This document shows positions 13,771-25,969 of a DNA stretch of 64,000 nt, piece after piece; the first letter of the stretch is position 1; each line of letters starts with the position of its first letter. The translations under genes and the position numbers were made by a program. Origin of the DNA: Anthoceros angustus (Eukaryota; Streptophyta; Anthocerotopsida; Anthocerotales; Anthocerotaceae); the NCBI GenBank assembly GCA_010909165.1, contig MU008169.1:124001-188000 (forward strand), read 5' to 3'. The notes under the pieces are model-generated. The model ran no database searches and was not told the origin of the DNA. It worked only from the letters and a program-made list of their open reading frames with translations.

Positions 13771-14615
13771 CACTTTTTTTTTTCCTTCAATGGGTGTTCA
13801 TTTCTCTCTAACGACAACATACACGAGCTATCCTCAAGGTGACAACGATAAAAAGTTATGCCATCTCCACTATCTCTGTTGTTCAACTTTTTAACTAGTG
13901 CTTAGTCAGAATATTATAAGAACTATAGACAATTTTAGATTTGGAGCTTAGTTGCTTCCTCTTACATTAACCTTTGGGGTCCGTTGTGTTGGCCTTTCAA
14001 AGGTAGATGGGCTCACCCCATCACTTCTCCTTTAATAAAAACCAATTCCTCAAACATGCAAGTGGCTCACCTGAAACAAGGGAACCTCGGCACCAAGCAC
14101 TAAACAAAGGTTTATGAAAAATTATGGAACTTGAAATTCTGTTAAGCAAACTCCTCCTTCATATTAGATGAGTAGTGCATCTGGCACTCAACAAGATTTT
14201 CCATATTGCAAGCACACTCTGCAACATCGCCATGAAATACAATAAAAATTAGAGAACTTCAAAAACAAGATACAATTTGGGAGGAGAAGGATAGCAAGGC
14301 CAACTCAAGCCACTTTAGGGCACTGTCAGTCACTACCTTTTGGGTTTGGGAGTTTCTCTATCTGTCAGTAGTGGATGACACTCACCTTCTAGGGCCGGCC
14401 AGGGGATAAGGTTAAGGAAGCTTTCAAACTCTTCTCCTTAGAGCTCTCCCGCCTTAGTTAGAAAGTCAAGATCTTGAAGTGCAAGGTATGGAGCCCTTCA
14501 GGTGTTATGTAGGCTCTCTTTAATATCATGGGGGGATATTTTCACTTCGTAGGGACTTCGCATTTAGTGTTCCGGTGGGGCTCCTTGACTTTATGCAAGA
14601 GACCGTGGACACGGC
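13771..14615. other. No gene seen
   Basis: AT-rich sequence with stop codons in all frames and no recognisable motif. It is probably part of the same transposon debris as its flanks. Confidence 0.4.
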
Positions 14616-15005
14616 TTGGAAGGAGGATTTGGCCTACATTGGTGGCCTTTCTCTATTGGGGACCCACAAGTGGCATTTGATATCCTTTCTTTTCGCTTCA
14701 TGTGTCGTTCGGGGTACCTTATTCGAATTGCACCTTCCTCTCCGGCTTTTCTACATAGCGCGAGGAACTTCGACAACCAGGTCATGAAAGTCATCGACCC
14801 ATGTACCTTTGAGTGTACTGCTGGAGATGTGGTGCGGCGGCAATCGTCCCCACTTGTCGCGTTTGGGGGCACAGGTTTATTGGCCACGAAGGCCTCTGCG
14901 CCAGAGGCCTTTCTGGGAAGCTGGGCCCTCTCTGACCCTAACACTTGGCCTCGCCTTCCTGATAAAAAATTCTTGCATCTTGGAGGGGTTTATCATGCTG
15001 TGTGA
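14616..15005 (+). pseudogene. Probable transposon-derived open frame of 129 codons
   Basis: The frame includes short Gly/Ala-rich motifs (VAFGGTGLLATKASAPEAF, FLGSWALSDP). I do not recognise it as a cellular gene. Similar phrases occur, to my memory, in multi-copy hypothetical proteins of plants associated with retroelements. It lies upstream of the foldback element, and fragment B lies downstream, so all could belong to one element that the foldback entered. Confidence 0.25.
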
Positions 15006-15084
15006 TACTAATCTCTGCACTTGGGTTTAGTTTTTTTATTAGCATTAATTAATCTAATTACTTATCTTTAAGTAAGTAAATAGG

Positions 15085-15232
15085 GGATAAGCTCAAGTAA
15101 TATGCTTTGGCATATTCCTTGCATATTATAGTATATTCTTAGGATACAATAGCTAAGTGGATAAGCTCAAGTAATATGCTTCAGCATATTCCTTACATAT
15201 TTTAGTGTATTCTTAGGATATTTCTGGCATAT
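15085..15232. repeat. Direct repeats of about 74 bp inside the left arm
   Basis: The phrase GGATAAGCTCAAGTAATATG begins at 15085 and again at 15159, followed each time by CATATTCC and TATTCTTAGGATA. The mirror arrangement occurs at 16200-16294 in the right arm, where the outermost copy also keeps an extra GAGCTATTG. AT-rich subterminal repeats like these are common in transposase-bound elements. Confidence 0.75.
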
Positions 15233-16294
15233 GCTGATGCCAATAGGTAATCTTAGGAATATGCTGATGCCAAGGGCTAGTATATATTGACCCTTCCATT
15301 GAGGACAAGCTCAGATCATAGCTTGTCCTGTAGATATGCAATGCAAGAGTGTAATGACGAGGCCAAAGCTATGACTCCGAGAGTGATGTGTGAGGAATTT
15401 GCGTGTTGTTTTTGTGGGGAGAGTGTGTTTGTGCCACGATGTGCGTGCTACTCCCTCTTGTTGTTATTAGTTTGCACCCATATATCTGCATATTAGATTT
15501 GTTTTGCTTGGTTGTTTGTCGAGGAAGTGCTTGTATGAATTCATGTGCTTACCTCGTGCGACAAGTTCGTCTCAGGCTTAGAGGAGGGGGTTTTTCCCTT
15601 GTAAGGCCCTTGTTTAAGGTCAGCTAGGGCCCTTTTATTCTCTCAGGCTAGAGAGGTTATGCCTCCTTTTTCCTCGTTTCTTGCAGATGTTTTCCAAAGG
15701 CTTCAAGCCTTTCTCCAGGAGAAGGAGTATGGGTAGTCGCAGCAGGCCCTACTTTTCGATTTCTCCATTCCTCGACCTACTCGAGCTTGCCTTCGCTCTT
15801 ATCCTAGGAAGGCAGTGTCGCACGAGGTAAGCACTTGAATTCATATAAGCACTTCCTCGACAAACAACCAAACAAAACAAATCTAATACACAGATATATA
15901 AGTGCAAACCAATAACAACAAGAAGGAGTAGCTCGCACGTCGTGGCACAAACACACTCTCCCTACGATAACAACACGCAAATTCTTCACACATCGTTCTT
16001 GGAGTCATAGCTTTGGCCTCCTCACAACACCCTTGCATTGCATATCTAGAGGACAAGCTATGATCTGAGCTTGTCTTCAATGGAAGGGTCTATATATAAT
16101 AACCCTTGCCATCAGCATATTCCTAAGATATACTATTAGCATCAGCATATGCCGGAAATATCCTAAGAATACACTATAATATGCAAATAATATGCTAAAG
16201 GATATTACTTGAGCTTATCCATTTAGCTATTGTATCCTAAGAATACACTATAATATGCAAGGAATATGCCAAAGCATATTACTTGAGCTTATCC
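15085..16294. mobile_element. Foldback element with 479-bp inverted arms
   Basis: Left arm 15085-15563 and right arm 15816-16294 are long imperfect reverse complements of equal length, separated by a 252-bp spacer (15564-15815). The inner junction is marked by CTCGTGCGACA on the left and its complement on the right. Each arm carries a TATATAT tract and then a segment around GACAAGCTCAGATC. No open frame in the spacer looks like a transposase. It could be a non-autonomous foldback or MITE-type element, or two solo LTRs in opposite orientation. No clear target duplication was found. The transcript would fold into a near-complete hairpin. Confidence 0.85.
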
Positions 16295-16527
16295 ACTGAG
16301 CTATTGCTAACCATTGTTCTCTCACGACCTGTAGTTATGGGCCCCCTCAACGACTCTGGGACCCACTTAGCTCGCTGTCCAATTGGTGGCTAGCGCATTG
16401 CTACACATGACGCAGTCAGAGACGTAATGTTCTCCATTGCTAAGGAAAGCGGATTCTTTCCTTTTAGAGAGCACCCATACACTTTGGCTAGCAGCGTTTC
16501 TCTCTGGGCTGACCTATTGCTAACAGG

Positions 16528-16830
16528 GTGGACCAAGTCTCTATTACAGATGCGGTTGTAACAAACCCTATTTGGGACACCGTCTATGAGCATGTCATTA
16601 TCAAGCCTTTGGGTTGGGCGGTTGAGGGATGCGCTACGGCCAAGGTTGACAAGTACACCTCCATGCAAGAAGGTCAAGCTTTCATTCCCTTGGTATTAAG
16701 ACTCGCGGGGCCATGGGCAAAGACTTTTCGAGGTTTATCAAGGCTTGTGCTAAAGCATACCACATCTGCAAGAACATTTAAGTCTCCCTCTATCTTACAT
16801 GGTGGCTTCCTTCCGGGTATCCATCGCCCT
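16528..16830 (+). pseudogene. Retroelement-like protein fragment, copy B
   Basis: The frame reads GWAVEGCATAKVDKYTSMQ, then FIPLVLRLAGPWAKTFRGLS. It matches fragment A (13570-13770) over about 50 residues in the same order. It lacks any catalytic domain and stays open only to 17010, with no recognisable content after about 16830. Decayed transposon protein is the best reading. Confidence 0.35.
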
Positions 16831-18301
16831 ACAAAAGGTGTTGGCAAACGAAATTTTCAGGACGGCTTCGAACGCAAGAAATACAACATTCTGTTGATAA
16901 GTAAGCCCTTCCCTATTCTGGACGTAAGTAGTCTCAGGGTAGACGATGGGGAGCTAATCCTCTTCGCTTGGGGACCCTATAGTGGGTTGTCCCCTGTCGG
17001 CCTGTTGTAGATGGGACTTCCAATTTCTGCATATTTATGAAGTCTTGAAGTTCATGAACATCAAAGAAAATATAGCTTCGAGTGCATATGTATCCGGTAT
17101 CACGATTAAAGTAGATGGAGTTATCTGCAACCTTGCACGTTCTAAATGAGTCGACGTCACACCCAGTACACATGTAGGTCACCGGCCTGGATGAACGTAC
17201 AGTGGAAGTAGATTTCTATAGGTGCTCTCTTCTGTCCGCTGGTACCTACGCATAATATGTGCTTGGGAGGTATAGGTTTCCACAAAGGACGCTCTCCAAC
17301 TTCGTTAAATAATGACCTTACAAAAGACTGCTCACAAAAGATTACACCGGAAAGGCACACACATTCAGATCAGATCGGAAATGACACAGCAGTCCTGGAA
17401 AAACAGGGCCATCCATGTGCTCCTTCATGACGGCTGAAAATCCTCTTCCAGCTGCTCACTTGGCAAGATTCTTCGATGTTATCCGGGTGGGGCCTTGATG
17501 GCAGGACTGATGCCAGTTGTAAGAATCCCCTGTTTGAAGGAGACTAGCAAGTAAAAAATTAGCCAATGCATATCCTCACCTAAGCAACCAGCCAGAATAA
17601 CACCCGGGATTTCACCAAGCGGCTCCCGAGAACCCCGATGGAGGTGGACGAAGTGTAGACGTAGGGTGAGAGACATTTCGACGACCCAATCCAAGAGCTC
17701 TTCAATGGCGGTACTGACAGGGAAGAAAGATATGCTCACCCATGTGGATCTAGAGTACCAGGCTAGGGAGTAGGGACCCTCGCGAGAGAATGACATTGAG
17801 GAGGACAGCCACAGGAGAATGACCATCGGTAGAAACTGAGATGATCGATTGTCAACAAAACTTGTAGACTCAAAATTTCATGAGAAACGTTAAACAAGGA
17901 TATTCCAAACAAGTCACCTGTCCAACGTTTTGGGTGTTCGCGGATCGTTATTTCCTACGGGTTTACAAGTTACACACCAAATAATGCAAGTGGATGTAGA
18001 AATTCAAGCGTCTGTTCCCAAACCTCACGAGAATCACAAGGATAAACCACTCCAACCCTCACGAGAATCACAATGATAAACCACTGCCGAGGGAACAGCA
18101 CAACCGGCTGCCATGTGAGCTTGCTGCACCTTCACCTGCGTGGTTTCTGTAAGCCTGTGAGCCTTACTTCAACTGGAAGTCAGAGTGAGACATACAAAGA
18201 TAGTAGAAGGAAGGCTGGTGCACCTGGAAGGCGTTGCATGAATTCCCAAACCTAGGACCGTGCAGGATTGCATTCAGCCAGTGCTGCTCTCCCGGATATG
18301 T
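16831..18301. other. No gene seen
   Basis: Short open frames on both strands have no recognisable motif. The final 200 bases probably contain the 3' leader of the uL18 gene. A short phrase, CTCACGAGAATCACAA, is repeated at 18024 and 18059. Confidence 0.4.
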
Positions 18302-18970
18302 TTACACCATGACCGTTATCCCCTCCTCGGCCACAGTGTTGACTACCAGTGCCAGTTTGCCTTCAAATTTCTCGTTCTTCCGAAGCTCGAACTTGACGCT
18401 GTAAACGTCTGCCTCTTTTGTCCGCTCGGCGAGGAGCCTGGAGATGACTTTACAGGCATAGTCATCCGAAAGGGAGCGCAGGGATTCCCTCATGTCCCTT
18501 GCGTTGCTTGTAGCCACGGACACCACCCTGCCTGTTACCCTGTGAGTGACCTTGGCGTTCACGTACTTCTTTGAGATGTACACGTCCAGCATGAAGGGCT
18601 TCATGTACTTGTCTGCCCGCTGACCCCAAGACCTCTTCTTGCTGGGAGCGCTCTGGTCTCCCTTGGAACGCCTGGTCCAGGCAGCATGGACAGTGAACGG
18701 GGCCTGCACACCATTCTCCGGACGTCAAACAATGAGGCTCGCCCTCAAGCCCAAATTCTCGGGAATAAGGGAGCAGCTACCAACCTGGATGGCCCGAGGT
18801 TGCCAACATTCCAGCGAAGACACCAGAGGGCAGGCCTGCATTGCCGACGTCCATGAAAGCTTTCCAGAGGTAGTCGCCGCCACAGCTGGTCGCTCCAGCG
18901 CAGGGCTATTTGGCCGCTGGTTCGCTGCAGGCGCCACAGCCTGAAGATGGGAGCATTGTAAGGCAGCCAT
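18302..18970 (-). CDS. Organelle-type ribosomal protein uL18
   Basis: Large-subunit ribosomal protein of the L18p/L5e family, which binds 5S rRNA. Two exons, 18785-18970 and 18302-18703, join in phase to give 195 residues. The first 62 residues are rich in Ala, Ser, Arg and Gln with few acids, as in an organelle targeting peptide. The second exon carries the uL18 core: LDVYISKKYVNAKVTHR, then VSVATSNA and a C-terminal helix-strand ending EEGITVMV. Whether it goes to plastid or mitochondrion cannot be told from sequence. The ATG at 18970 is in frame with a good donor at 18784 and an acceptor just after GTGTGCAG. Confidence 0.8.
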
Positions 18971-19058
18971 AGCCGTGACAAGGGGAGCTCGGAAGGAATC
19001 AGGACAAAGGCTTTCACCTAAATCACGTTTTTCACACGTCTCTTAAAAGACACACAAA

Positions 19059-21508
19059 CTAATGGCGATCTCCACAAGAGCAAAATCCATCTACAAAGTG
19101 GTGAACCCGGTGTGCATCTCTAACTATGATCTCTCGCTGCTCAATCATGGACATCACTTTGGTGCCGGTGTGACAGTCATCACACATCCGGAGATTCTTA
19201 GTGACACGTAAAGTTGTGCCATCTGGAGTGTTCAGGAGACCGTATGCTAGAGCAAGTTTCTCAGCATGTCCGCACAAGGCATCCTCCTGTTCTTTCTCAG
19301 ACGCTGGCTTCAGGGATGGCTTGGTGAGTTCTGCTGGCTGGTTCAGCAGCAGATTCACACTCCTTAGTTTCGAGGAGATGTCAGCCCTTTCTTCACCCAC
19401 GCTGAAGGAATGCACCTTGCTGTCCACCTCAATCCAAGCCTTTGCAGGCATCTTGCTAGCACCTGCCGATCTTCGCAAGTGTTCTATTCTGTCTACATCC
19501 CTCCACCTCCCGGCACTGGAGTACAAATCCGTTAGGAGTACGTATGCGGCTGAATTTTGGGGTTTCAACTTGATGAGACGGTCGAAGCATCGCCTTCCAC
19601 GGTCTACATCACCATGTGTTTTGCAGGCTGTAAGCAAGGAAGTCCAGCCCACCTCGTCGCCATCAAATGGCATGGTTTGCAACATATGCTCTGCGTCAGC
19701 TAGGTGGCCACACCGTCCAAGAAGATCAACCATGGAGTTATAGTGATACAGGTTGGGTGTGATGCCATAATCTTCCACCATCATCTTGAAATACTGCTGT
19801 CCCTCGTTCACGAGACCCTCGTGGCTGCAGGCCACCAGTAGGCAGGTGAAAGTAGCATGGTCGGGTTCAACCCCATGCTGTAGCATCTCTTGAAAACACT
19901 GCCTTGCCATTTGGCTTTCGTTCTGTTGGGCGTGCCCATTCAACAAAGCAGTCCATGTCACGACATCGGGTCTGGGCAATCTGTCAAGCACTCGGCGGGC
20001 ACTGCCCAAACTCCCACATTTTGCATACATGTCTACCAGGCTGTTGCCAATGACCATATCAGCTTCAAGGCCTCTTTCTTGTATCTGAGAATGAAGTTGC
20101 CTTCCTTGATGCAATGCTCCGACACTGGCACATGCTTTCAGAAGGCAGACGAATGTAAACGGGTCTGCGAGAGTGATGCCCTCACTTTGCATACTTTCAT
20201 AAAGCATGAGGGCCTCTTGAACAAGCCCACTCTGAGAATATGCAGTGATCATGGCAGTCCAGGTGACCACATTTCTTGAGGGCAATCCATCAAACACTCG
20301 TTTTGCTTCCTCTATATCACCGCATTTTGCATACATGTCCACCAGGCAGCTGCCGACAACCACATCGGATTCCAGCCCTCTTCCTTGAATCTGGAAATGA
20401 AGCTGCTTCCCCTCAGCTAGAGCTCCAATACTGGCACATGCTTTCAGGAGGCAAACAAATGTAACTTGGTTAGCTGGGGTGACGCCTTCTTGTTGCATAC
20501 CTCTGTAAAGGCTAAGAGCTTCGTGACCTAGACCATTCTGAGCATATCCTGAAATCATAGAAGTCCAAGTCACCACATTCTTTGAAGACATTCTGTCAAA
20601 TACGTCACGAGCATCAGGTAAGCTGCCACACTTTGCATACATATCTACAAGGCTGCTTCCAACCACCACGTCAGCTTCCAATCCTCTTTCCTGAATTTTA
20701 CGATGGAGCTGTTTGCCCTCACTTAGAGCTCCAATGCTGGCACACGCTTTAAGGAGACATACAAATGTAACATTATCCGGAGTGAAGGACTTCTGAGACA
20801 TCCCTTCGGTGTAAAGCATAAGAGCTTCTTGACCAAATCCATGTTGGGCATACCCTCCAAACATGGCATTCCATGTCACCACATCTTTTGTGGACAACGT
20901 GTCAAACACTTCCCGCGCTTTGTCCAAGCTTCCACACTTGGCATACATGTCCACCAAAGAGTTGCAAACAAGTCTGTCTGGCTCCTCAGCACTCTTGAGA
21001 ACGTCAGCATGAACTCGCTTGCCAAACGCCAAATCCTTTGCACCAGCACAAGCTTTCAGCACTGCCACAAATGTATAGTTACTCGGCTTCACCGTGGACT
21101 CTAGCATGCGTTGATACAAACTTATAGCCTGTGCAGGCTGCTGACGCTCAGCATGCGCCCAGATGATGGAATCCCACATAAAGGAATCTGGCGCAGCCAG
21201 CTTGCTGAACACCTGCATTGCTTCCTGGAGTCTCCCATGAGAAGCATACATGCGGATCAGGTGGTTGGCCAGAAACGTGTTTGACTCATACCCGATTGCA
21301 AGAGTAAGATCATGAACACGTTTGCCAACAACCAAATCTTTCCTCGAAATGCAACCTTTAAGAACATGATACAAGAGCGATCCTGCAACATACGACCCTC
21401 CCTGCGCGAAGATGTTCAAGACCTGGACTGCCTCACAGAGCTTTCCCTCCTCACATATTTTCGTCCAGAGTCCAACCTCAAAAGCCCCTCCATCCCGTGT
21501 TCTCACCC
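19059..21508 (-). CDS. PLS-class PPR protein with a variant DYW deaminase ending in DRH
   Basis: Organelle RNA-editing factor of the PLS-PPR type. One long exon encodes about 815 residues. It has about five P-L-S triplets (repeated MYAKCG and TFVCLLKACAS blocks), then E1/E2 motifs and a DYW-type cytidine deaminase domain. Catalytic residues are present: HAE (about 747-749) and CDDCH (about 775-779), plus a second zinc site in HHF...CSC. Two features differ from the normal domain. The PG box reads KMPAKAWIE (PA instead of PG), and the last three residues are DRH instead of DYW. No in-frame ATG occurs until about codon 85, well inside the repeats. An acceptor (TTTTGCAG) sits just before 21508, so the start codon must lie in an upstream exon between 21510 and about 22100. 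That exon is not resolved. Confidence 0.93.
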
Positions 21509-22159
21509 TGCAAAACGGGCAGGAGTGTGAGTGCTCATTCCAAGCCTACAAGACCCCAATCGAAGGATCCAAAGTCGAAGACCAGACCTCCCAGGGGCTC
21601 TGACCGCGATCCCAGGCTGTACTCCTTGTCCTCGTTCCTTGACCCAGGAAGGCTGCACCTGAACCCGCAGGGCGTTCCTCGTCACGCTGTGCAGGGAGTC
21701 CGAAGAGTTCAGGATTTTCTGCAAGTTGCAACAATTAAATGCCCCAACAACATCTACCTCGTAGCCATGCTTAAGGCACCAATCTGTGACATGAATTACC
21801 TTGTTCAACCTCTTGTCCCAGAACTGCAGTGGATCTGCAGCGAATCCAGGTCGCTCCACTGCGACCTGCAAAGACGACAAATGCCTGCAACATTCCTCGA
21901 AACCTCTGCTTCCAGTCTGCTCGCTGTCCACAATTAGGCAGGACAGAAGGAAACGCCAGCCCACCCCACCGCTTCTCTTCATTCTCCTCTTCATGCGCGT
22001 CACAACTGCGTGGGCTTCAGCTCTGTTCACGTATTTTCAATCTCCTTCGGACCCTAATCAGGCTACGATTTCACTCCCCGATTCCCTCCGTCATAGATTT
22101 GAATGCACTCCCGTTCACAGCTATCCTAGTCTGGCTGCGCCTTCTGCCTGGCGCCCACA
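21509..22159. promoter_or_regulatory. Shared upstream region of the PPR (-) and SLD5 (+) genes
   Basis: The two genes diverge from here. It must hold the missing first exon of the PPR gene on the minus strand and the promoter of SLD5 on the plus strand. A long minus-strand frame (about 21503-22030) is open but has no ATG at its start and no motif. It may contain PPR leader or transit-peptide sequence. Confidence 0.4.
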
Positions 22160-23343
22160 ATGGACCAGAGTTCGGGAGCATCTACGGCAGGAGATTGGGA
22201 CGATACCGAGTTTGGGGATGTTCGCAGCGATGCGGAGCTGCTCAATGCAGTGTGGCGCAATGAGAAGGTGGCACCTGAAATTTTGCCCGTCCGAACTCCG
22301 CTTGTCCAGCGGATTCGGGAGCGAATTGAGCTAGTGGTACGCCCTTGCATCCTGCGCGGTTCTATTACCGTGACGTTGGTTCTGGAAAAGCAGCTGCGTT
22401 GGCTGAGAGTCATTTGTTGTTGGTGTGCAGGAGCGGAGTATAATGGAATTGGAGGAGGAAGGTACTCAGGAGCTGGTTCTGTCCATGTACCGCATGGACC
22501 TGAACAGGATCCAGTTTCTGCTCAGATCATATCTGCGTACCCGGCTTTCTAAGGTATGCTCGTTTGCCCTGCCAAGCCTCGTGAGCAATTTGCGTCTCCG
22601 CTTATTTCCTTCATAGCTTTGTTCTTTGCCTGCAGATTGAGAAACATGTGCTGTACATCGGAAGTAGTCCAGAGACCTTCGACAGGCTGTCGGCAGAAGA
22701 GAAGCGGTATGCGGAGAGGTGAGCATCACCTCGCATGACCACAGCTCGAAGCCTTCCATGTTGCATTGTGGTGAGCTTGAAGTTTCCAAGTTCAAGCACG
22801 TGAGAGATCGTGTGGTGGAAGCATCATGCTGTGATGTTCATGAAACCACTGTGCACGTCGGTGGCAGGTATGGTGATGTTCTCGAGAAGCACTTGCACTA
22901 CTCGGTTTTGAACAGATTACCAGAGGGATATAGGAGCATGCTCAGGCAGGCGGACTCCAATGCAGAAGTAGACATGAGTATCCGCATTAGCTTATTGCAA
23001 CGCTTGTGATTGCGGTTCTGCTGTTTGTGTTTTGGCATCCTCTTTGTCTTCCTGCTTAACTTATACTTCAGTGCCAACTCCAAAGCTCGACACCTATGTG
23101 TTCTGCCGGAGTAAAGACAACATCGGATCCATCCAGCTGGATGAGAAGTAAGACACACTCTTGCTGCTTTCGTTGCTGTTCGCTGGCCTCGCGTGACAGA
23201 CATGTCATGGGTGCCATAACTTTGGACATGTGATCTTCTGCAGGGGAGACGAGACTGTAGACATGACGCCTGATGACTTGCACATTGTGAGATACTCGGC
23301 TGTGAGGAAATTGGCCGAGAACGACAGAGTAGACTTTGTCTAA
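22160..23343 (+). CDS. SLD5: GINS complex subunit SLD5 (GINS4)
   Basis: Subunit of the GINS complex, part of the CMG helicase at nuclear replication forks. Six exons join in frame: 22160-22336, 22431-22553, 22636-22718, 22868-22977, 23072-23147 and 23244-23343, giving 222 residues (family about 220). Diagnostic stretches are AELLNAVWRNEKVAPEIL near the N-terminus, YRMDLNRIQFLLRSYLRTR in the helical A domain and KLDTYVFCRSKDNIG in the C-terminal B domain, with the end KLAENDRVDFV. The start is the only ATG consistent with the conserved N-terminus. It converges with the IPMDH gene, 214 bp between stop codons. Confidence 0.95.
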
Positions 23344-23557
23344 TACGGCGATAAGGCACAGGAACAGCGCTTAGCAAAAGGTATTTCATGCCTCCCATTT
23401 TTCTTCAAATACTCTCTGAATGAGCCCGTTAAAATTGATAATTATCAAAATTGCACATGAAACCCAGTTGACTTAAGCACCTAGACTACAGCCGTTACTC
23501 CACCTCTTTTTCCCGTTGCGGTTTCCTGAGTTCTGGCTACATTGGTTCCTCCATTGG

Positions 23558-25734
<2,177 letters not shown>

Positions 25735-25969
25735 TTTGCGATTTGGTCCGTGAACCGGAAAGTTCTGCAGCTTTTCTACTCTATTTTAGCTTGGTGCATA
25801 AACCCACGGGTGTCGGACAAGTTCCAATCAGGGCTTTAGGTTTACCCGACTCTATCGCACGATGTATCCGCTTATAAAGCCCAGCTTGGATGGAGGTTGA
25901 GCGAGGAGCGATTTCATGAGACGAGCCAGTGAGCAAGTGTTTGGCATCGTGTTGCTGGAATATTAAGAG
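25735..25969. promoter_or_regulatory. Bidirectional promoter between IPMDH (-) and CNOT11 (+)
   Basis: Only 235 bp separate the two start codons, so both promoters and 5' leaders must lie here. A TATA-like CTTATAAAGCC occurs at about 25870-25880, roughly 90-100 bp upstream of the CNOT11 ATG. Confidence 0.6.

Noticed and set aside
21503-22030. Minus-strand frame upstream of the PPR gene as a separate gene
   Set aside because: It has no ATG at its start, no motif, and it runs into the PPR splice acceptor. It may contain a PPR leader exon but is not supported as a gene.
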